Below are positions 12,503 to 24,334 of a DNA stretch of 64,000 nucleotides, in pieces. The stretch spans positions 2,726,001 through 2,790,000 of the forward strand of contig JBBPUQ010000010.1 in assembly GCA_038501195.1 (NCBI GenBank), in the 5' to 3' direction. Origin of the DNA: Nemania diffusa. Its lineage: Eukaryota; Ascomycota; Sordariomycetes; Xylariales; Xylariaceae. Below the pieces are notes generated by a model, which saw nothing but the letters and a program-made list of their open reading frames with translations, was not told the origin of the DNA and ran no database searches. The number at the start of each line of letters is the position of its first letter. The first letter of the stretch is position 1. A program made the position numbers and the translations under genes.

Positions 12503-13909
12503 ATGTCTACTATCGCTCGTCAACCTTTTGCTCCGCTTAACCAAGCGCGTCTCCAGAGACTAACAAGCCAGAAGAATAGACAAAATGGTGAGTGAACTAG
12601 AATCCAGTCTTGACCATCTCACGTCTTATTAGTTGCAATTTGATCCAGCATCAACTACACTATACCATACCACCCTACCTTTTAGCCTAATCAATCTTCT
12701 TGTAAACTCACACCGTGCCCTTGTAATTCGTTATTGGCAAAGCTGCCAATATAATGACAATGCCACAAACAACACATCAAAGCATCTTTATCTTGTTAGG
12801 GATGAAAAGCTAAACATGAAATAGCAATTTCCATCACCTCGCCCGTGAAGAGAAAGGCCTCTGCTGTGACTGAGTTGGACAACACGGAGAATGTTGATCC
12901 AAACCTTTTCTCTAAGCGAGCAAAGGGCATTGATGGTCTCTTTACCTCGCCAGATTCCTTCATTAAGCCTACAAACTTTTTCTTCACCAAGTCAGCTAGC
13001 ACCAATGCTGTGCCTATTTCAAGCTCTCCCAAGGCCACTACCCCTCGTCAACGGGTCATGTTGAACCCTACTTCTCCAGTCGCCAAGATCAACACGAGCA
13101 TCGCTAAGGCTCCGCTATCTGCGCCGGCTGGTCGATCTCCAACCCGCAAGCGCTCCGGCCTTTCATCCAGGAGACGTACCGCGGGTTCTGTCACTAGAGT
13201 TGACCCACCTGTTTTCGGACTCCCCGCCAGCTCCACACCGGCACCATTCTCACTTGATGCTGCCTTACGGGGCACTATTGCCAACTACACCGGTCTTCAT
13301 GAGCCTGAGATGAAGTCATCATGGTTCTTTGATATCCATGAAGATACTGAACAAGAGGAGGCCACGAACATGCTTGAACATAGCGCCTGCATCTTGGACA
13401 TTAGCTCCGACGAAGAGAATGAGAGCCGACGACAACGGGAACGTGAAGAATGCAAGGAGAACATTCCTCCTCCCAACGACATCTCTCAGACATCTCGTCA
13501 CCGGGCTGCACGATCTGCTACCGGCTCTGATGAGATGGTGTATGAGAAGGAGAGAAGTCCCCTTAGAGAGATGGACCCTAGAGAATACTACGCCAATGGC
13601 TGTGATGAGAACTCGGTCTTCATTATTGCTGGCGATGAGGAAGAGCAGACTCAGGTGCAGAATGGCTTTCCATTTGTCGCCGAGGCAAACCTTCCCGCAT
13701 CTCTTCAGGCTCCGCATGAGAACTTGATTGCTGAGCCCGAGTTCACTGAGCAAGAGACGTCTGCCTCAGCCGAGGAGCTAATGGGACAGACAGACAGCTC
13801 TGCACCTGATGCTGCAGTGCTAGGGCCAGTCGAGGGCACCGGCGAAAGCTTCGAGGTCTGGGAAAGCAGCAGTGCGAAGGATGAGGCGGAGGTTGCCGCC
13901 GAGTACTAA
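12503..13909 (+). CDS. Conserved hypothetical protein with KEN box and acidic C terminus
   Basis: Exons 12503-12587 and 12825-13909 give 389 residues; the 237-bp intron has GTGAGT, branch GCTAAAC and AG. The start ATG follows a long CT-rich leader. Visible regions: a conserved-looking N terminus (MSTIARQPFAPLNQARLQRL); basic Ser/Pro-rich stretches with SP/TP sites (TSPVAK, GRSPTRKRSG, SSRRRT); a middle block SWFFDIHEDTEQEEATNML; an SSDEE acidic patch; KENIPP, which fits an APC/C KEN box; and an acidic C terminus. It is mostly disordered. I recall similar unnamed proteins in other Sordariomycetes but no function. The basic-KEN-acidic layout resembles cell-cycle regulators such as securin; that is inference only. 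Confidence 0.8.
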
Positions 13910-15079
13910 TGGTGAAAAGGATGACCCTCCCGCACACATACACTTTACAGCGAGAGTGGTAAGTTGAGACGATTAGGTTTAATACATGAGGATATTTCGG
14001 AGCGACATGGGCCAGGCTGGGGCAAGCGGAGTAAGCGGAGTTTGGCATGGGTGGGAACGGCGTATATGAAAGGATTGGGGGCCCCTAATCGCAGGTTTGA
14101 TTTTCTGCACTTGTTTGTGTTTGGTTCTTGTTTTATATACACGTATAGAGCTTCGTGTTTCGCAGCAACGGAGAATGCTCTTTCGTTCTCAGTGTACCTC
14201 GTCGTCTTCTACATAGTAGCGAGAGCTACGTTGAAGACCCAACTGCTTAGCTTAGGTAGTTAGGTCTCAGGATGCAATGACTTGACGTTCATCGTGTATT
14301 TCTCGGGCGCCGTTGGGGTTCAATTACAAACTGGGACTTGCGGTTGCACTTTAGATAACCATGACGCTGCTCGCACAAAATGTGGCAATGCGCCAAGTGC
14401 ATGAACCAACACCGCATTCGAGAATCGGGCGCTTGCTGAATCTCCTAAGGCATGCATCATGCACCACGATGGCGGTGCGCGCGGTAGAGGGCCACTACAG
14501 GCCGGAGCCCACTAAACGCCCCTTACATAAGCTATGTATGGTAGGTATTGCCCTTTAGATAGGTAGGTTGGTTAGGTCGATTTCGGTTTCTTAGGGCCCC
14601 ACTAGGTAGTACGCCGCTGCTAAGACGCCGCTATGACCTGATGATGATCCCACTGCAAAGCTCCCTTTAAGCGGCAAAGCTATCGAGTCGTAGCGTCTGC
14701 GTCCTGCGTTTGCGCCTCGGCTTGCCTCTATTCTCTCAACCCAGCATCCAATTGCACATTGCATGTTTCCGGGGTCTCATCTCATACCAGATCCTATTGG
14801 CTCGCCGTGAACCGAACCGACGCTCAATTCCCTTTTGCATGCTGATCGTGGGGTTGGCCACTTCACGCTCGACTCTAGGCTACTGTAGCTCCTACATACA
14901 TTCTATATATACATACCTACCTACCTACTTGAGAGTGTGTATATAAATATATATACATCGTCATTAGCTAGGTTTCATCACGTGTGAGGGGACTGAGCCG
15001 GGACAGCGGCCCTGTATAAGATCCTGCGATTAGGCGCTTACAACATAAAACGGGACGGGAGACGCGTGCTGGCTGAGAA
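13910..15079. other. Intergenic region
   Basis: About 1.2 kb holding the 3' flank of the KEN-box gene and the promoter of the thymidylate kinase gene. A CTAC/CCTA simple repeat lies at about 14,908-14,930, next to TATATA-rich DNA at 14,938-14,958 that could serve as a TATA region about 120 bp before the start codon. No gene is seen. Confidence 0.5.
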
Positions 15080-15492
15080 ATGGCGTCCATCAACGATCTC
15101 GCCACTGCCGCGACCATCGCCTCGTCGGCCGTCGCGCTGAAGGAACAGGCCACAAACCAGCCAACGCCTTCCTCTTCTCCCCCCTCTCCCTCCCCACCAC
15201 TAGAAGAAGAAGACCCATCCTCGCCGCCCTCGCCCTCACCCTCCGCACAGCTTCAAGCCCAGGCCCAAGAAGCGCACGCGCAGCAGAGCAAGGCGTCCGC
15301 CAGCAGATCACCCGCACCGCCAGAAGAAGAGGAGGAAGAAGAGGCGCCCTCGCTGTCGCCCTCGCCAGACGACCGGACGCCGAGCACGCCCGGCAGGGGA
15401 GGAGCAGCTACGGCGGCGTCCACCACGTCGGCGCCCGACTACAGCAGCATCACCGTCCACGTGGGCGGGGCGGCGAGCGTGGCGACACCCAA

Positions 15493-15524
<32 letters not shown>

Positions 15525-16744
15525 GGCCCGTGCTCGCGGCGCCGCAGATCTCGCCGCAGAACCCGGCCCAGGCGACCATCCCGCCGCGGCTGTCGCCCGA
15601 GATGGCGCCGGGGAAGAACGGCGGCGCCGAGGCCGACAAGGAGGACAGTATGGTGGGCGTCGAGTACGAGAGCGAGCTGCGGAAGCCGCCTGTGCGCGGC
15701 GCGTTCATCGTCTTTGAGGGCATGGACCGCGCGGGCAAGACTACGCAGGCTAAGCTGCTGCAGCTGAGGTGCATTGAGAGCGGGCGGGAGGTGAAGTTTA
15801 TGAGGTTCCCTGGTAAGTTTCATGATCCATTTCCTTAGGGGTTTACATGCAAGTTTCTAGAATTTGCCATCACACTGTTTACGAGCTTTGACTCAACGTT
15901 ATGCCGCTTGACAAGGCGTTCAAATGATCTAGATAAGCACAAAATACTAAATATTCATAGACAGGACGACACCTATCGGCCAGATGATAGACTCGTATTT
16001 AAAGGGGCAGGCTGAGATCGAAGACCACGTCATTCATCTACTATTTAGTGCAAACCGGTGGGAAGCAGCGTAAGCATCCCTTTTCTTAATTCTGGCATCA
16101 CTCATTATCCTTCCACATTTCCCCTATCATACTCACAAGCCCTCTACAGGAAAAAGATCAAAACCGAGCTAGAAGCCGGCCACACCGTCATCTGCGACCG
16201 CTTCTACCACAGCGGCATAGTGTACAGCGCAGCCAAGCAGCTGGCGTCGCTCTCGCTGTCCTGGGCCAAGGCGCCCGAGCTCGGCCTGCCGCGCCCGGAC
16301 ATGGTGCTGTTCCTGGACCTCGAGGAGGCCGTGGCGCGGTCGCGCGGCGGCTGGGGCGGCGAGGTGTACGAGAAGGGCGAGATGCAGCGCCGCGTGCGCG
16401 AGCTGTTCTGGGGGCTCAGCATGGGGGACCTCGGGACCGCCGTCAGCACCAACAAGGCCGCCGCCGGGGGCGCCGGCGGCGCCGCAGGCAATGGCGGCAG
16501 CAAGGGTCCCTCCGCCGCGAGGGGCCCGTTCGGCAACGGCTCGAACAGCAGCAACGCGCGCGACCGCGAGGCCGCGGGCGCCGAGACCGAGGGCGAGTTC
16601 AGGCAGGAGGAGGAGGATATCCAGATCGTGGATGCCGACCTCGGCGTTGAGGAGCTCGCGGATAAAGTCTGGGAGGTCGTGCGTGGACGCCTCGAGGCGG
16701 TGGAGAGGGGTGAGGAGGGACGCACGGTGAGGACTGTGAGGTGA
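15080..16744 (+). CDS. Thymidylate kinase with long N-terminal extension
   Basis: dTMP kinase, which converts dTMP to dTDP for DNA synthesis (yeast CDC8 family). Exons 15080-15812, 15961-16069 and 16150-16744 give 478 residues. Seen: Walker A loop FEGMDRAGKTTQ (G214-T221), FPDRTTPIGQ spliced across intron 1, CDRFYHSGIVYSAAKQ (Asp ~297), PRPDMVLFLDL, and the LID-like RGGWGGEVYEKGEMQRRVRE. The family is usually ~210 residues. Here ~205 residues of low-complexity Pro/Ser/Glu sequence precede the kinase core, including a TPTPTP tract coded by CCGACG repeats, and a Gly/Ala/Ser/Asn-rich insert of ~65 residues separates the LID from the last helix. In-frame ATGs at 15602 and 15650 would give shorter forms nearer normal size. 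Catalytic motifs are intact, so activity is likely; the role of the extension is unknown. Confidence 0.93.
15497..15523 (+). repeat. CCGACG-type coding microsatellite
   Basis: Tandem hexamer inside the thymidylate kinase extension, translated as alternating Thr-Pro; a likely length-polymorphic site. Confidence 0.75.
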
Positions 16745-17522
16745 GCTGGCGATGGGAGTTCTACGTGAGGTGTATATCGACTATTCGTCGGTACTTGTTA
16801 CTTGCTGGGTTACTGGTGGCATAACTAGCATGGCTAGAATCGGTTGAGGATCAGGCTTAGGAGTATTCTATTGATCGTAAAAGTAACCGTATTATGACTC
16901 CTTACACTTGCCACTGCAGCTGGCCACTGCAGCTGGCCACTTAACATTCTCATCGAAGCAGGCAATTCCTCAATATGGCAAGATGTGATTTGAATGAAGA
17001 GATCCGGTATCTACAGTAGATTACGCCTTATAATAGCCCCGAGCCCGGGTTTATCTTAGATACTGACTCTTCTGCCGTTTCCACGAGCCAAGGGGCTCTT
17101 AGGTCTTGAAGATATATAGAAGGGTGGACATAAGCTCCTAAATCCGGTACACTCGATCGGAACCGATCCGGGTGTGAACATGTGGAACTGGGGATATATC
17201 GCGTCCTAAGTCAAGAACATGCCGCAATCTCCAACCCCAGATCTATCTAGACTAGTGCATGTCCAACAGTTGGGGCCGAAGTTCCCTAGTTAGTCGTGAA
17301 CGGACTTAATAGAACTTAGGAACACATAGGACCTATATCCTACCAATGATAGATCCATCTATCGGCGATATCATCCACATATGTGATATCACCGATTAAC
17401 CATAGTTCGCAAGCTTCTATAAAGCAAACAAGGATACGAGTATCGATGATGAAGGAGTACGAAATGAAGGGCGATTCTATTAATTCTATATTCACCACGA
17501 CCCTCATAACAGAAGTCTAAGA
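16745..17522. other. Intergenic region
   Basis: No gene is seen. It contains a short direct repeat (CACTGCAGCTGGC twice, about 16,914-16,940) and an inverted repeat around 17,367-17,391 (GATATCA ... TGATATC) of unknown meaning. Confidence 0.45.
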
Positions 17523-18592
17523 ATGGACACATCGGCCTTGTTCAGAGTCGACGGCATGGTAACCGTCATAACAGGCGGCGGCACCGGTACGTTGCCCCTA
17601 CCCATCCCAGCACCGCCTCATTAACACGCGCAGCGCAGGCATCGGCCTCATGATGGCCAAGGCCCTCGCCGGCGCCGGCGCAACAGTCTACATCCTCGGG
17701 CGCCGCGCCCCCGCCCTCGAAGCCGCCGCGTCGTCACACGCAAGCATCATCCCCCTCGTCTGCGACGTGACCGACAAGACATCACTCCAGCACGCCGTGG
17801 ACGTCATCACGCGCGATGTGGGCTACGTGAACCTCGTGGTAGCGAACGCAGGGATCTTCGGGCCTACTGCATCCTTCGACCACCGCGGCGCGGCGCCAGA
17901 TATTGCCGCGCTGCGGCGGCGGCTCTTCGAAGAGGTCGACATGGCGGCGTTCACGGAGACGCTGCACGTCAACGTCACGGCGGCGTACTTCACTCTGCTC
18001 GCGTTTCTGGAGCTGCTCGACGCCGGGAATAAAAATGCCCTGAAGGGAGGCTACGGCAAGCCGCAGAGAGAGGAAAGCAGTGTCCCCAGCGTGCAGAGCC
18101 AGGTGGTGGTCACGGCGAGCGTGGGCGCGTATAGCCGCGAGCGGGCGTCGGCGCCGGCGTACGCGGCGAGCAAGGCGGCGCTCGCGCACCTCGCGCAGCA
18201 CGCCGCTACTAATCTGGCGCCGTACCAGATACGGGTGAACACGCTTTCGCCTGGGTGTGAGTCCTCCAACCATCTATCTACCCCCTCCCCTCCCCTCCCC
18301 CTCTCCCTCTCCCTCTCCCCATTCACTTCATGATACATGATGAGAGAAGCGGTGCTAATGTGCACGGGTTCTAGTCTTCATGTCCGAGATGGCGGCGCCG
18401 ATGCTGGCGGCCCGCGATCCGGAGACGGAGGGCGTCGATCATCCTGACTTCATGCCGGCGAGACGCTTTGGCACGGAGGAGGAGGTTGCGGGCTCGATTT
18501 TGTATCTTGCGGGCAGGGCGGGCGCGTACTGTAATGGGCTTATATTTAACTTTGATGGGGGGAGGCTTGCTGTTATTCCGTCTACGTATTAG
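17523..18592 (+). CDS. Short-chain dehydrogenase/reductase (SDR)
   Basis: Classical SDR, an NAD(P)-dependent oxidoreductase; substrate unknown. Exons 17523-17586, 17639-18256 and 18375-18592 give 299 residues. The cofactor motif TGGGTGIG is completed by the 52-bp first intron. Further motifs: CDVTD (adenine-ring region), NAGIFG, the catalytic Ser in VVTASVGAY, and Tyr/Lys in YAASKAALAHLAQ, then RVNTLSPGFFMSEM across intron 2 and a C-terminal NFDGGR. The second intron has a striking CCCTCC/CCCTCT tract before its acceptor. Length and motif order are normal for the family. Neighbours give no pathway; the alpha/beta hydrolase 700 bp downstream is on the same strand. Confidence 0.92.
18271..18320 (+). 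repeat. Polypyrimidine CCCTCC/CCCTCT tract within intron
   Basis: Uninterrupted run of C and T in intron 2 of the SDR gene; a simple repeat that may also act as a polypyrimidine tract. Confidence 0.7.
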
Positions 18593-19292
18593 TGGATTTC
18601 GTAGTCTACTGCTACCTAGTAGATGGTAACAGGTAGGTAACAGTCAGTTCTAAAGACAACTCGAGTATCTACTGATTGTCTCATTTCTAATATGCGCTGA
18701 ACGAATTAGCTAGTGGCTGGCTTATTATTCATTGTTCTAACCTCCTTTTGCTACTTATCAAGTAGAAGTTAAAGTGCGACACCTATGATGTGCTTATTAA
18801 TTGTAGTTAAGTTGATCAGCTCTCTCAAAGTTAGTGCCCATAGCTGGACAGTGATATCGTTATAGGGGCTTAACGTCGCAACATCAGTGTTCCAGCAACT
18901 AACTTTAGAACCTTTAAAAGACCTATCAGACTGAGCAACCATTGCTCTTACGCATAGCTAAGTTGCCTCCGTTTGTCGGTGCTTGCACGCCAAGAGAAAA
19001 GGCCTCTAGTCGCAACTTCAATGATCGTTACTTGCTCGCCATGCCGAAGTGGCGAGATATAGCTGCTACTGACACGCCATACCAAGGGTGCAGGCATCTT
19101 GCTAAGAGGCACAGCAGGTAGGAATCTTACTGTGGGGTATCTATGAGAGCTTCAGCTTCGGCAAATCCTCACCGACTCACGATGTTCCTAACCGAGCTTG
19201 TCCTCTGAGTAGGTACAAAACAACTTCCGACCCTAGGTGCAATCCCCTATCCAGATGTATTATACATAGTATCTCGTTTATATATCGTCGAC
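18593..19292. other. Intergenic region
   Basis: About 700 bp, AT-leaning, with no gene. TATATATCG just before the next start codon is the only promoter-like sequence seen. Confidence 0.5.
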
Positions 19293-20445
19293 ATGACGAG
19301 CCACAATGATGCAAGTGCTGCGGAACCTAAGTACTTCGACGATGAGCGTTTCCATCAGAGCTTCACGCTGCCACCCAGCGCCGACCGGCCAGAAGGGTTC
19401 AAGGTGACATACGCTGACTTTGGCCATCGCAACGATGAGCGAGTCCTATTATTCTGCGGGCCACTAGTGGGAAGGTAAACGCAACCGCGCAGACAAGGCG
19501 TCATCCTCTCTGTTAGTATATCATGCTGAGTAACAGCGCCCTAGCCGCTACGTCCTCGCGACCAAGGACGAATGCGCAAAGCAGCACGGCGTGCGCATCA
19601 TCAGCGCCGACCGGCCAGGCTTCGGCGGCACCCCCGACGTGCCCCCGGCATCCCGCATCCGCGTCTGGCTCGACATCGTCGCCGCCCTCCTCCAGCACCT
19701 CGGGATCCGCCACGTCGCCGTCTTCGGCTACAGCGCCGGCGCCATCTACGCCATGAACGTGCTGCGCTCCCAGCGGCACCTGCTGCACCCCGCGCGCCCC
19801 TACGTCGCGCTCTGCACGCCCTGGGTGCACCCCGTCCACTCGGGCGTCTCGACGCTCAAGGTCGCGGGCCTCCTACCCAACGGCCTGGTCGGCAGCTTTG
19901 ACAGGGTGCTGCAGCTGGTGGGCAGCTTGGGCCCGGCGCTGCACTTCAGCAATGTCCTCGCGGGCCTCGTGCCGTCGCTGGGATGGGGCGGGCAGGACGT
20001 CCTGGCGCCGGGGGTGGACGCGGACGCGGTTAGGAGGGAGGAGGGCAGGCTCCCGGATATACTGGGGCGCATCACGGGCGAGGAGGTGCGCGGCGTCAGC
20101 CAGGACGCGCTCTTGCTGCTTAAGCGTGATGAGTATCCGGGGTGCTGGGGCGCCTGGGGCGATTACGACAAACTGGTGCCATTGCTGGCGCAGACCGAGA
20201 GGGAGCGGCGTGCCGCCGACCCGGGCGCCACCTCGCCGCTGAGGGTTCGTGTCTTCTTCGCGGAATCCGACAGGATGATTGGGACCACGCAGGCCCAGGG
20301 TTGGTTGAATGAGTGTTGGAGAGCGGAGCAGCGTGGTGATGACATCGAGTATAGCAGCGCTACTGTCCCCAAAACAAACCATGACAACATCATAGAGCTG
20401 AGATACGGCGTGATTCAACAGATATTTCAAGATATGACTAATTAA
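19293..20445 (+). CDS. Alpha/beta hydrolase
   Basis: Exons 19293-19474 and 19545-20445 give 360 residues. The 19543-19544 acceptor was chosen over an earlier AG because it alone continues the frame into GSRYVLATKDE. Family hallmarks: LLFCGPLVGSRY (oxyanion-side strand and loop), IISADRPGFGGT, the nucleophile elbow GYSAGA (Ser124), FFAESDRMIG near the expected acidic residue, and a late His in PKTNHDNI. No signal peptide, so probably cytosolic. It resembles unassigned alpha/beta hydrolases common in ascomycetes; substrate unknown. Central coding sequence is very GC-rich compared with flanks. Confidence 0.9.
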
Positions 20446-20973
20446 AGTATTTCTAGATAATTAAATATTTGTATTAGCCTAAGCTTTTCTGTGTGGCAAG
20501 TAAGGAACTATAACTCGAAATGTAGGTAATTGTATCTAAGGATCAAGGAGTCCTCCTGTATCAGTCAGACTATGCAACATAAAGCGACAGAAATGAATAT
20601 ATGCCCGCTGCTTTGTAACTTCTACAAAGATAAATGGCGGGTTTCTTATCTATGTGTAAAGGGTACCTAATACTTCCTGAATGTATCTAGCACGCTTTTA
20701 TTCTGTGATGCTGTTTCAAGGTTATCAAGGACATTACATTTACCGAGTAAGGAGTAGCAGGGTATTCCGTAATATGTTGCTCGTTTAGCCAGATCTTTCT
20801 ACTTGTATTCATAGACAACGCAAATTTTCTAGTAGAGAATCATTGTCGCAACCGAGTGACAACTTCCACGAAGGGCTACCTAATTTGTTCTACTTTGCTT
20901 GAATATAGGCTATAAAATCTGCGAATCCGAACACAGTAGATCAAACACAGTCATCTTCGGTGTCTGTAGTCCA
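20446..20973. other. Intergenic region
   Basis: AT-rich, no gene. It holds the 3' flank of the hydrolase gene and the upstream flank of the tRNA gene. Confidence 0.5.
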
Positions 20974-21066
20974 GCCTCTATGGCACAGGGGTAATGCGTG
21001 TCACTCGTACAGTGTTCAACTTGCGATGTTATGACAAGATCCGCGGTTCGATTCCGCGTGGAGGCA
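20974..21066 (+). tRNA. tRNA-Thr (anticodon CGT) with a 21-nt intron
   Basis: A cloverleaf folds by eye: acceptor stem GCCTCTA/TGGAGGC (one G-T pair) with discriminator A; D arm with GGGG in the loop; anticodon stem TGTCA/TGACA with loop CT-CGT-A..A; T arm CGCGG-TTCGATT-CCGCG. The anticodon CGT (21006-21008) reads ACG, threonine. Removing 21010-21030, at the canonical position after base 37, leaves 72 nt. Internal promoter boxes fit consensus: A box TGGCACAGGGG and B box GGTTCGATTCC. A T4 run at 21078-21081 can terminate Pol III. Confidence 0.92.
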
Positions 21067-21381
21067 ATGGAGTTTACTTTTGCTATGTCTTCGGGCGTTT
21101 CTGTTCTTTTTACTATTATCCAATTCTGACTACAGTCTATTTACATGGCCTACGATAATAGGTGCTATATTTAGGACTTGAGTCCGGGGTAAACATACAG
21201 GTTGGTGGGGTAAATAGGCCACCGACATGTAGTGCTGTCAAGACTACCTTTGCTTAGGGGGGTTGGAGTTTCCGGGTTTTATTTTGTTCTTCGTTGTATT
21301 TATTGTATTTATAAAAACACACTGAATTCGACCTAACACAAATGAATAATCAAATAAAAGATGCTTCCGCTACCTGCTAGT
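21067..21381. other. Intergenic region between tRNA-Thr and SDR
   Basis: Just over 300 bp with no gene. Contains one copy of the octamer CGGGGTAA (21185-21192) and the T-rich 3' flank of both genes. Confidence 0.5.
21078..21081 (+). terminator. Pol III terminator (T4) after tRNA-Thr
   Basis: TTTT 12 bases after the mature 3' end; a second T run follows at about 21,116. Confidence 0.6.
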
Positions 21382-22514
21382 TCAGATGTACTTATTAACT
21401 TGTGCCTCAGTCCATTCCCAAAACTCCTTTGCCGTCCCATCACCACAATCTGCCAGGCTCCTCCCTGCTCTCGCCATCTCCGCCGTCACCTCCCACAACT
21501 GGCCCCAAGGCGCAACTACTTTGTGATTAGCATCGCTTTTCCATTTCGCTGTCGGGAACAGTACTCACTATGTGTTCCTGAATTTTCGACCGTAATATCG
21601 GGGGAGAATGCCGCGAATAAGCAGGTGTATGCGCCGTAGATGGGAGGATGCAGGAGTGTCGCTCGTAGAAACGACTTCGTCAGCGAGGTCTGCTCACGCC
21701 ATAGTTCCGAGTCGAGCGCGCCGGGGTTGAGGGACATCGAAACCACGCCGTCGGCCTTGTACCGGGTTGCATATTCGGCCGAGTGCAGATAGTTGCCGAG
21801 CTTGGACGAGAAGTACTTCCCCACGGCTGTCAGGTTCTCTGCATTCTCGACCTTGTTGACGAAGTCCTTGGGACTGAATGCCTCGGCGGCATTTGATGAG
21901 ACCCATAGGACCCGAACACTGTTCGGGGGCGAGGTCTTAGCTGTCGAAATGAGAGTAGGTGTTAGGAGTTTAGTAAGGGCAAAGGTGCCGATGCAATTCA
22001 CCCCGATTTCGACTACATATCCCTGCTTCGTCTTCGACCCGCTCGGCGGAAACGCAACGCCGGCATTATTGAAGAGGAGATGGAGCTTTGACTCTAAGCT
22101 ATGGAACTTCTCGACGGTGGATTTTATACTGGGGAGATCGGCGAGGTCGAGGTGCAGATATACCAGCTTTCCCTTCGAGTTCGGCACAGCAGCTTTGATG
22201 CTATCTATGGCTTTCTTCGACTTCTCCTCAGAACGTGCTAACATGTATACTTTGGCATTCTTAGAATAGAGGATCTGGGCGGTCTCTTTGCCGAGACCGG
22301 TGTTTGACCCGGTAACGATTGTGACCTATGGCGATCATTAGCATCATCACAAGCACGACTCGCTTGTGTCGATAGACGAGGAGACGAGGAGACGAGGGGA
22401 TGAGAAGTATTTGGGACTATTTACTTTGCCCGTCAGATCAGGAACATCCTTTTCCACTAAGACAGGTTTTGATGGACGAAGGAACTGATGCGCGACGTTG
22501 AATAGCCCCGACAT
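21382..22514 (-). CDS. Short-chain dehydrogenase, retinol-dehydrogenase-like
   Basis: Minus-strand exons 22425-22514, 21569-22325 and 21382-21518 give 327 residues; introns of 99 and 50 bp, the latter with branch GCTAATCAC. Motifs: TGSNTGLGKETA (cofactor loop), LDLADL, FNNAGVAFPP, the catalytic Ser in VLWVSSNAAE, and Tyr/Lys in KYFSSKLGN, then SLNPGALDSELWR. The last exon supplies the family's usual ending (IVAPWGQLWE ... FWEWTEAQV). This layout matches the large fungal group of retinol dehydrogenase/WWOX-like SDRs, usually NADP-dependent with unknown substrate. Without the 50-bp intron the frame would end early, so the splice is well supported. Intron 1 contains a GAGACGAG repeat. Confidence 0.92.
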
Positions 22515-24334
22515 ACTGATAATAGGAATGTTGCTAAGTGCAAGGGTCTACCAGCAGCTTGGGTTGCGTTTCTAGGAAGTTCTATCTTCAGGGGTAGTTA
22601 GATATGAAGTCTACAGCAGTATGTGAGATAAAGATCTTACCGTAGAACATACGACCGTTATATACCTTTACTGCCTACTTAGCTACGTACGTACATGTGG
22701 ATTACTATTCCGGGGTAAATGTGAATACCCGTTATAACTAGGGCTACACAGCTTTTAGCATAGGTATGATAGAGAGCACTGATAGGGTTTAGTGATTGTT
22801 CGCCCGCTACTTATCAAGCTACTCTGTTTAGTATAAAGTCTAAGAAAGATCATTTTATTTCATTGGATTTTTCTTATTTTTTTTTTTTTGGTTCACCGAT
22901 CTTCTACTCTCATCCTAGCATAGAATCCTAGATACTTATCACGCATCTTAAGACTTCACATCCACATTGTGACGAGGTGAACCACAGGTGTGGAGAGTTG
23001 AGGTCAGGATATCTTATCGACTAATGCGTGAAGAGTGACGTGGATAACCGCTAAGCTCCGTAAACCTAGAGTGTCTCCATAACCGGTGCTACTGTCCAGG
23101 CGTATCGCATTCTTAGTAGCTATCTGCTAGCTGTAGGTACCTCGAAATAGTGTGCCTCTACTGCAAAGCACCCAGCAAGATATGCCATTTAAAGTTGGTA
23201 TATCACTTTACGAGCATATGAATAGTGATTATGAAATATCATCCCCTAGAGTTAGTAGTTTTTAGAATATGTAAATTGATCGATCGTGATAGAGGTAACT
23301 GGGTACTCGTCCCAGTAACGCCGTTCGGCGAATAGATGAGAAAAACAGGTACATACATGTATGCTGTGCAGTTTCATATATGTACATAAGTGGACTGTGG
23401 CATCATGCTTTCTGCGACTACAGGTAGGTGGTAAGATGTTCGCGTGCAAGTGCCGGCAGGATCGAGCAACGATCTTATGTTCCCAACCCCAGGGCGTTTC
23501 CGACCGTATGTTACCGAACATTATGAAACCGGAAGTGGTAGACAGAAGATCCATAATCAGGACATGCTATTAATTAAAACATTGCGACGCTGAACCCGAG
23601 GACGGGGTTCGTTCAAGAAAGTTCTCGTTTAGATGATTGTAAAGCCACGATATCGATTGAGTTTCTTTCGACTCGCCCCTGTGGCAAATTATCATGGAAT
23701 CTTGCACCCGACAGATGAGCGTGCACAGGTCGTAATCGAGGAAAACAAAAGTGGCTGGGTCGTTTCTGGCTTATTATAATGCTTATGCTTAAGATTTTTA
23801 TGACCTTGAAAGTTATCTCACTCCCCGTGACTAAGAACAATACGTTCTCATTCACACATGACTCTTCCGCCTGGTCGCTAGTGGTCACGATAGACCCTGG
23901 TAGTAATCCGTCTCACCTCTTCCGCCTGGGTAATATACTCTATCCTCAACCCAAAGGTCAGGCATCTCTGATGACACTCCCCAAATGAAATCAGAGAATC
24001 ATCTAATTCCGACATGTTATCAATTAGTTGCCTAGTTACGAGCAAATCGAATAGGCGTGTTCGTGTTACAGTACCATAGTCACAGTATTATCTCAAGGAT
24101 GACATAGCCCACATCGCTTTTTTAAAATATATACAGCAAAGGTAGCAGGTATAATACTTAGAAACATCAGCATTATGCGTTAGAGGGAGAATTGATGTAG
24201 GAACCCAAAACGCGAAGATATCCTAGTAAGCGATCGCCAGAGTCAGGTCGATGCTGCATGGTATATTCCTGAAGATAAAGATAGTGATAGGTCATAATAC
24301 ATATATGTATCTGATATTATATATAAACTGTCCC
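22515..24334. other. Intergenic region
   Basis: About 1.8 kb with no supportable gene. It has a T run at about 22,879-22,890 and a CGGGGTAA octamer at 22711-22718, about 195 bp upstream of the divergent SDR start. Short open frames at 23.3-24.0 kb show no motifs. Confidence 0.5.

Noticed and set aside
19572..19901. Arg/Pro/Ala-rich frames overlapping the hydrolase, and similar frames opposite the M20 peptidase, glycosyltransferase and thymidylate kinase
   Set aside because: Shadow frames produced by GC-rich coding DNA; the real frames carry family motifs.
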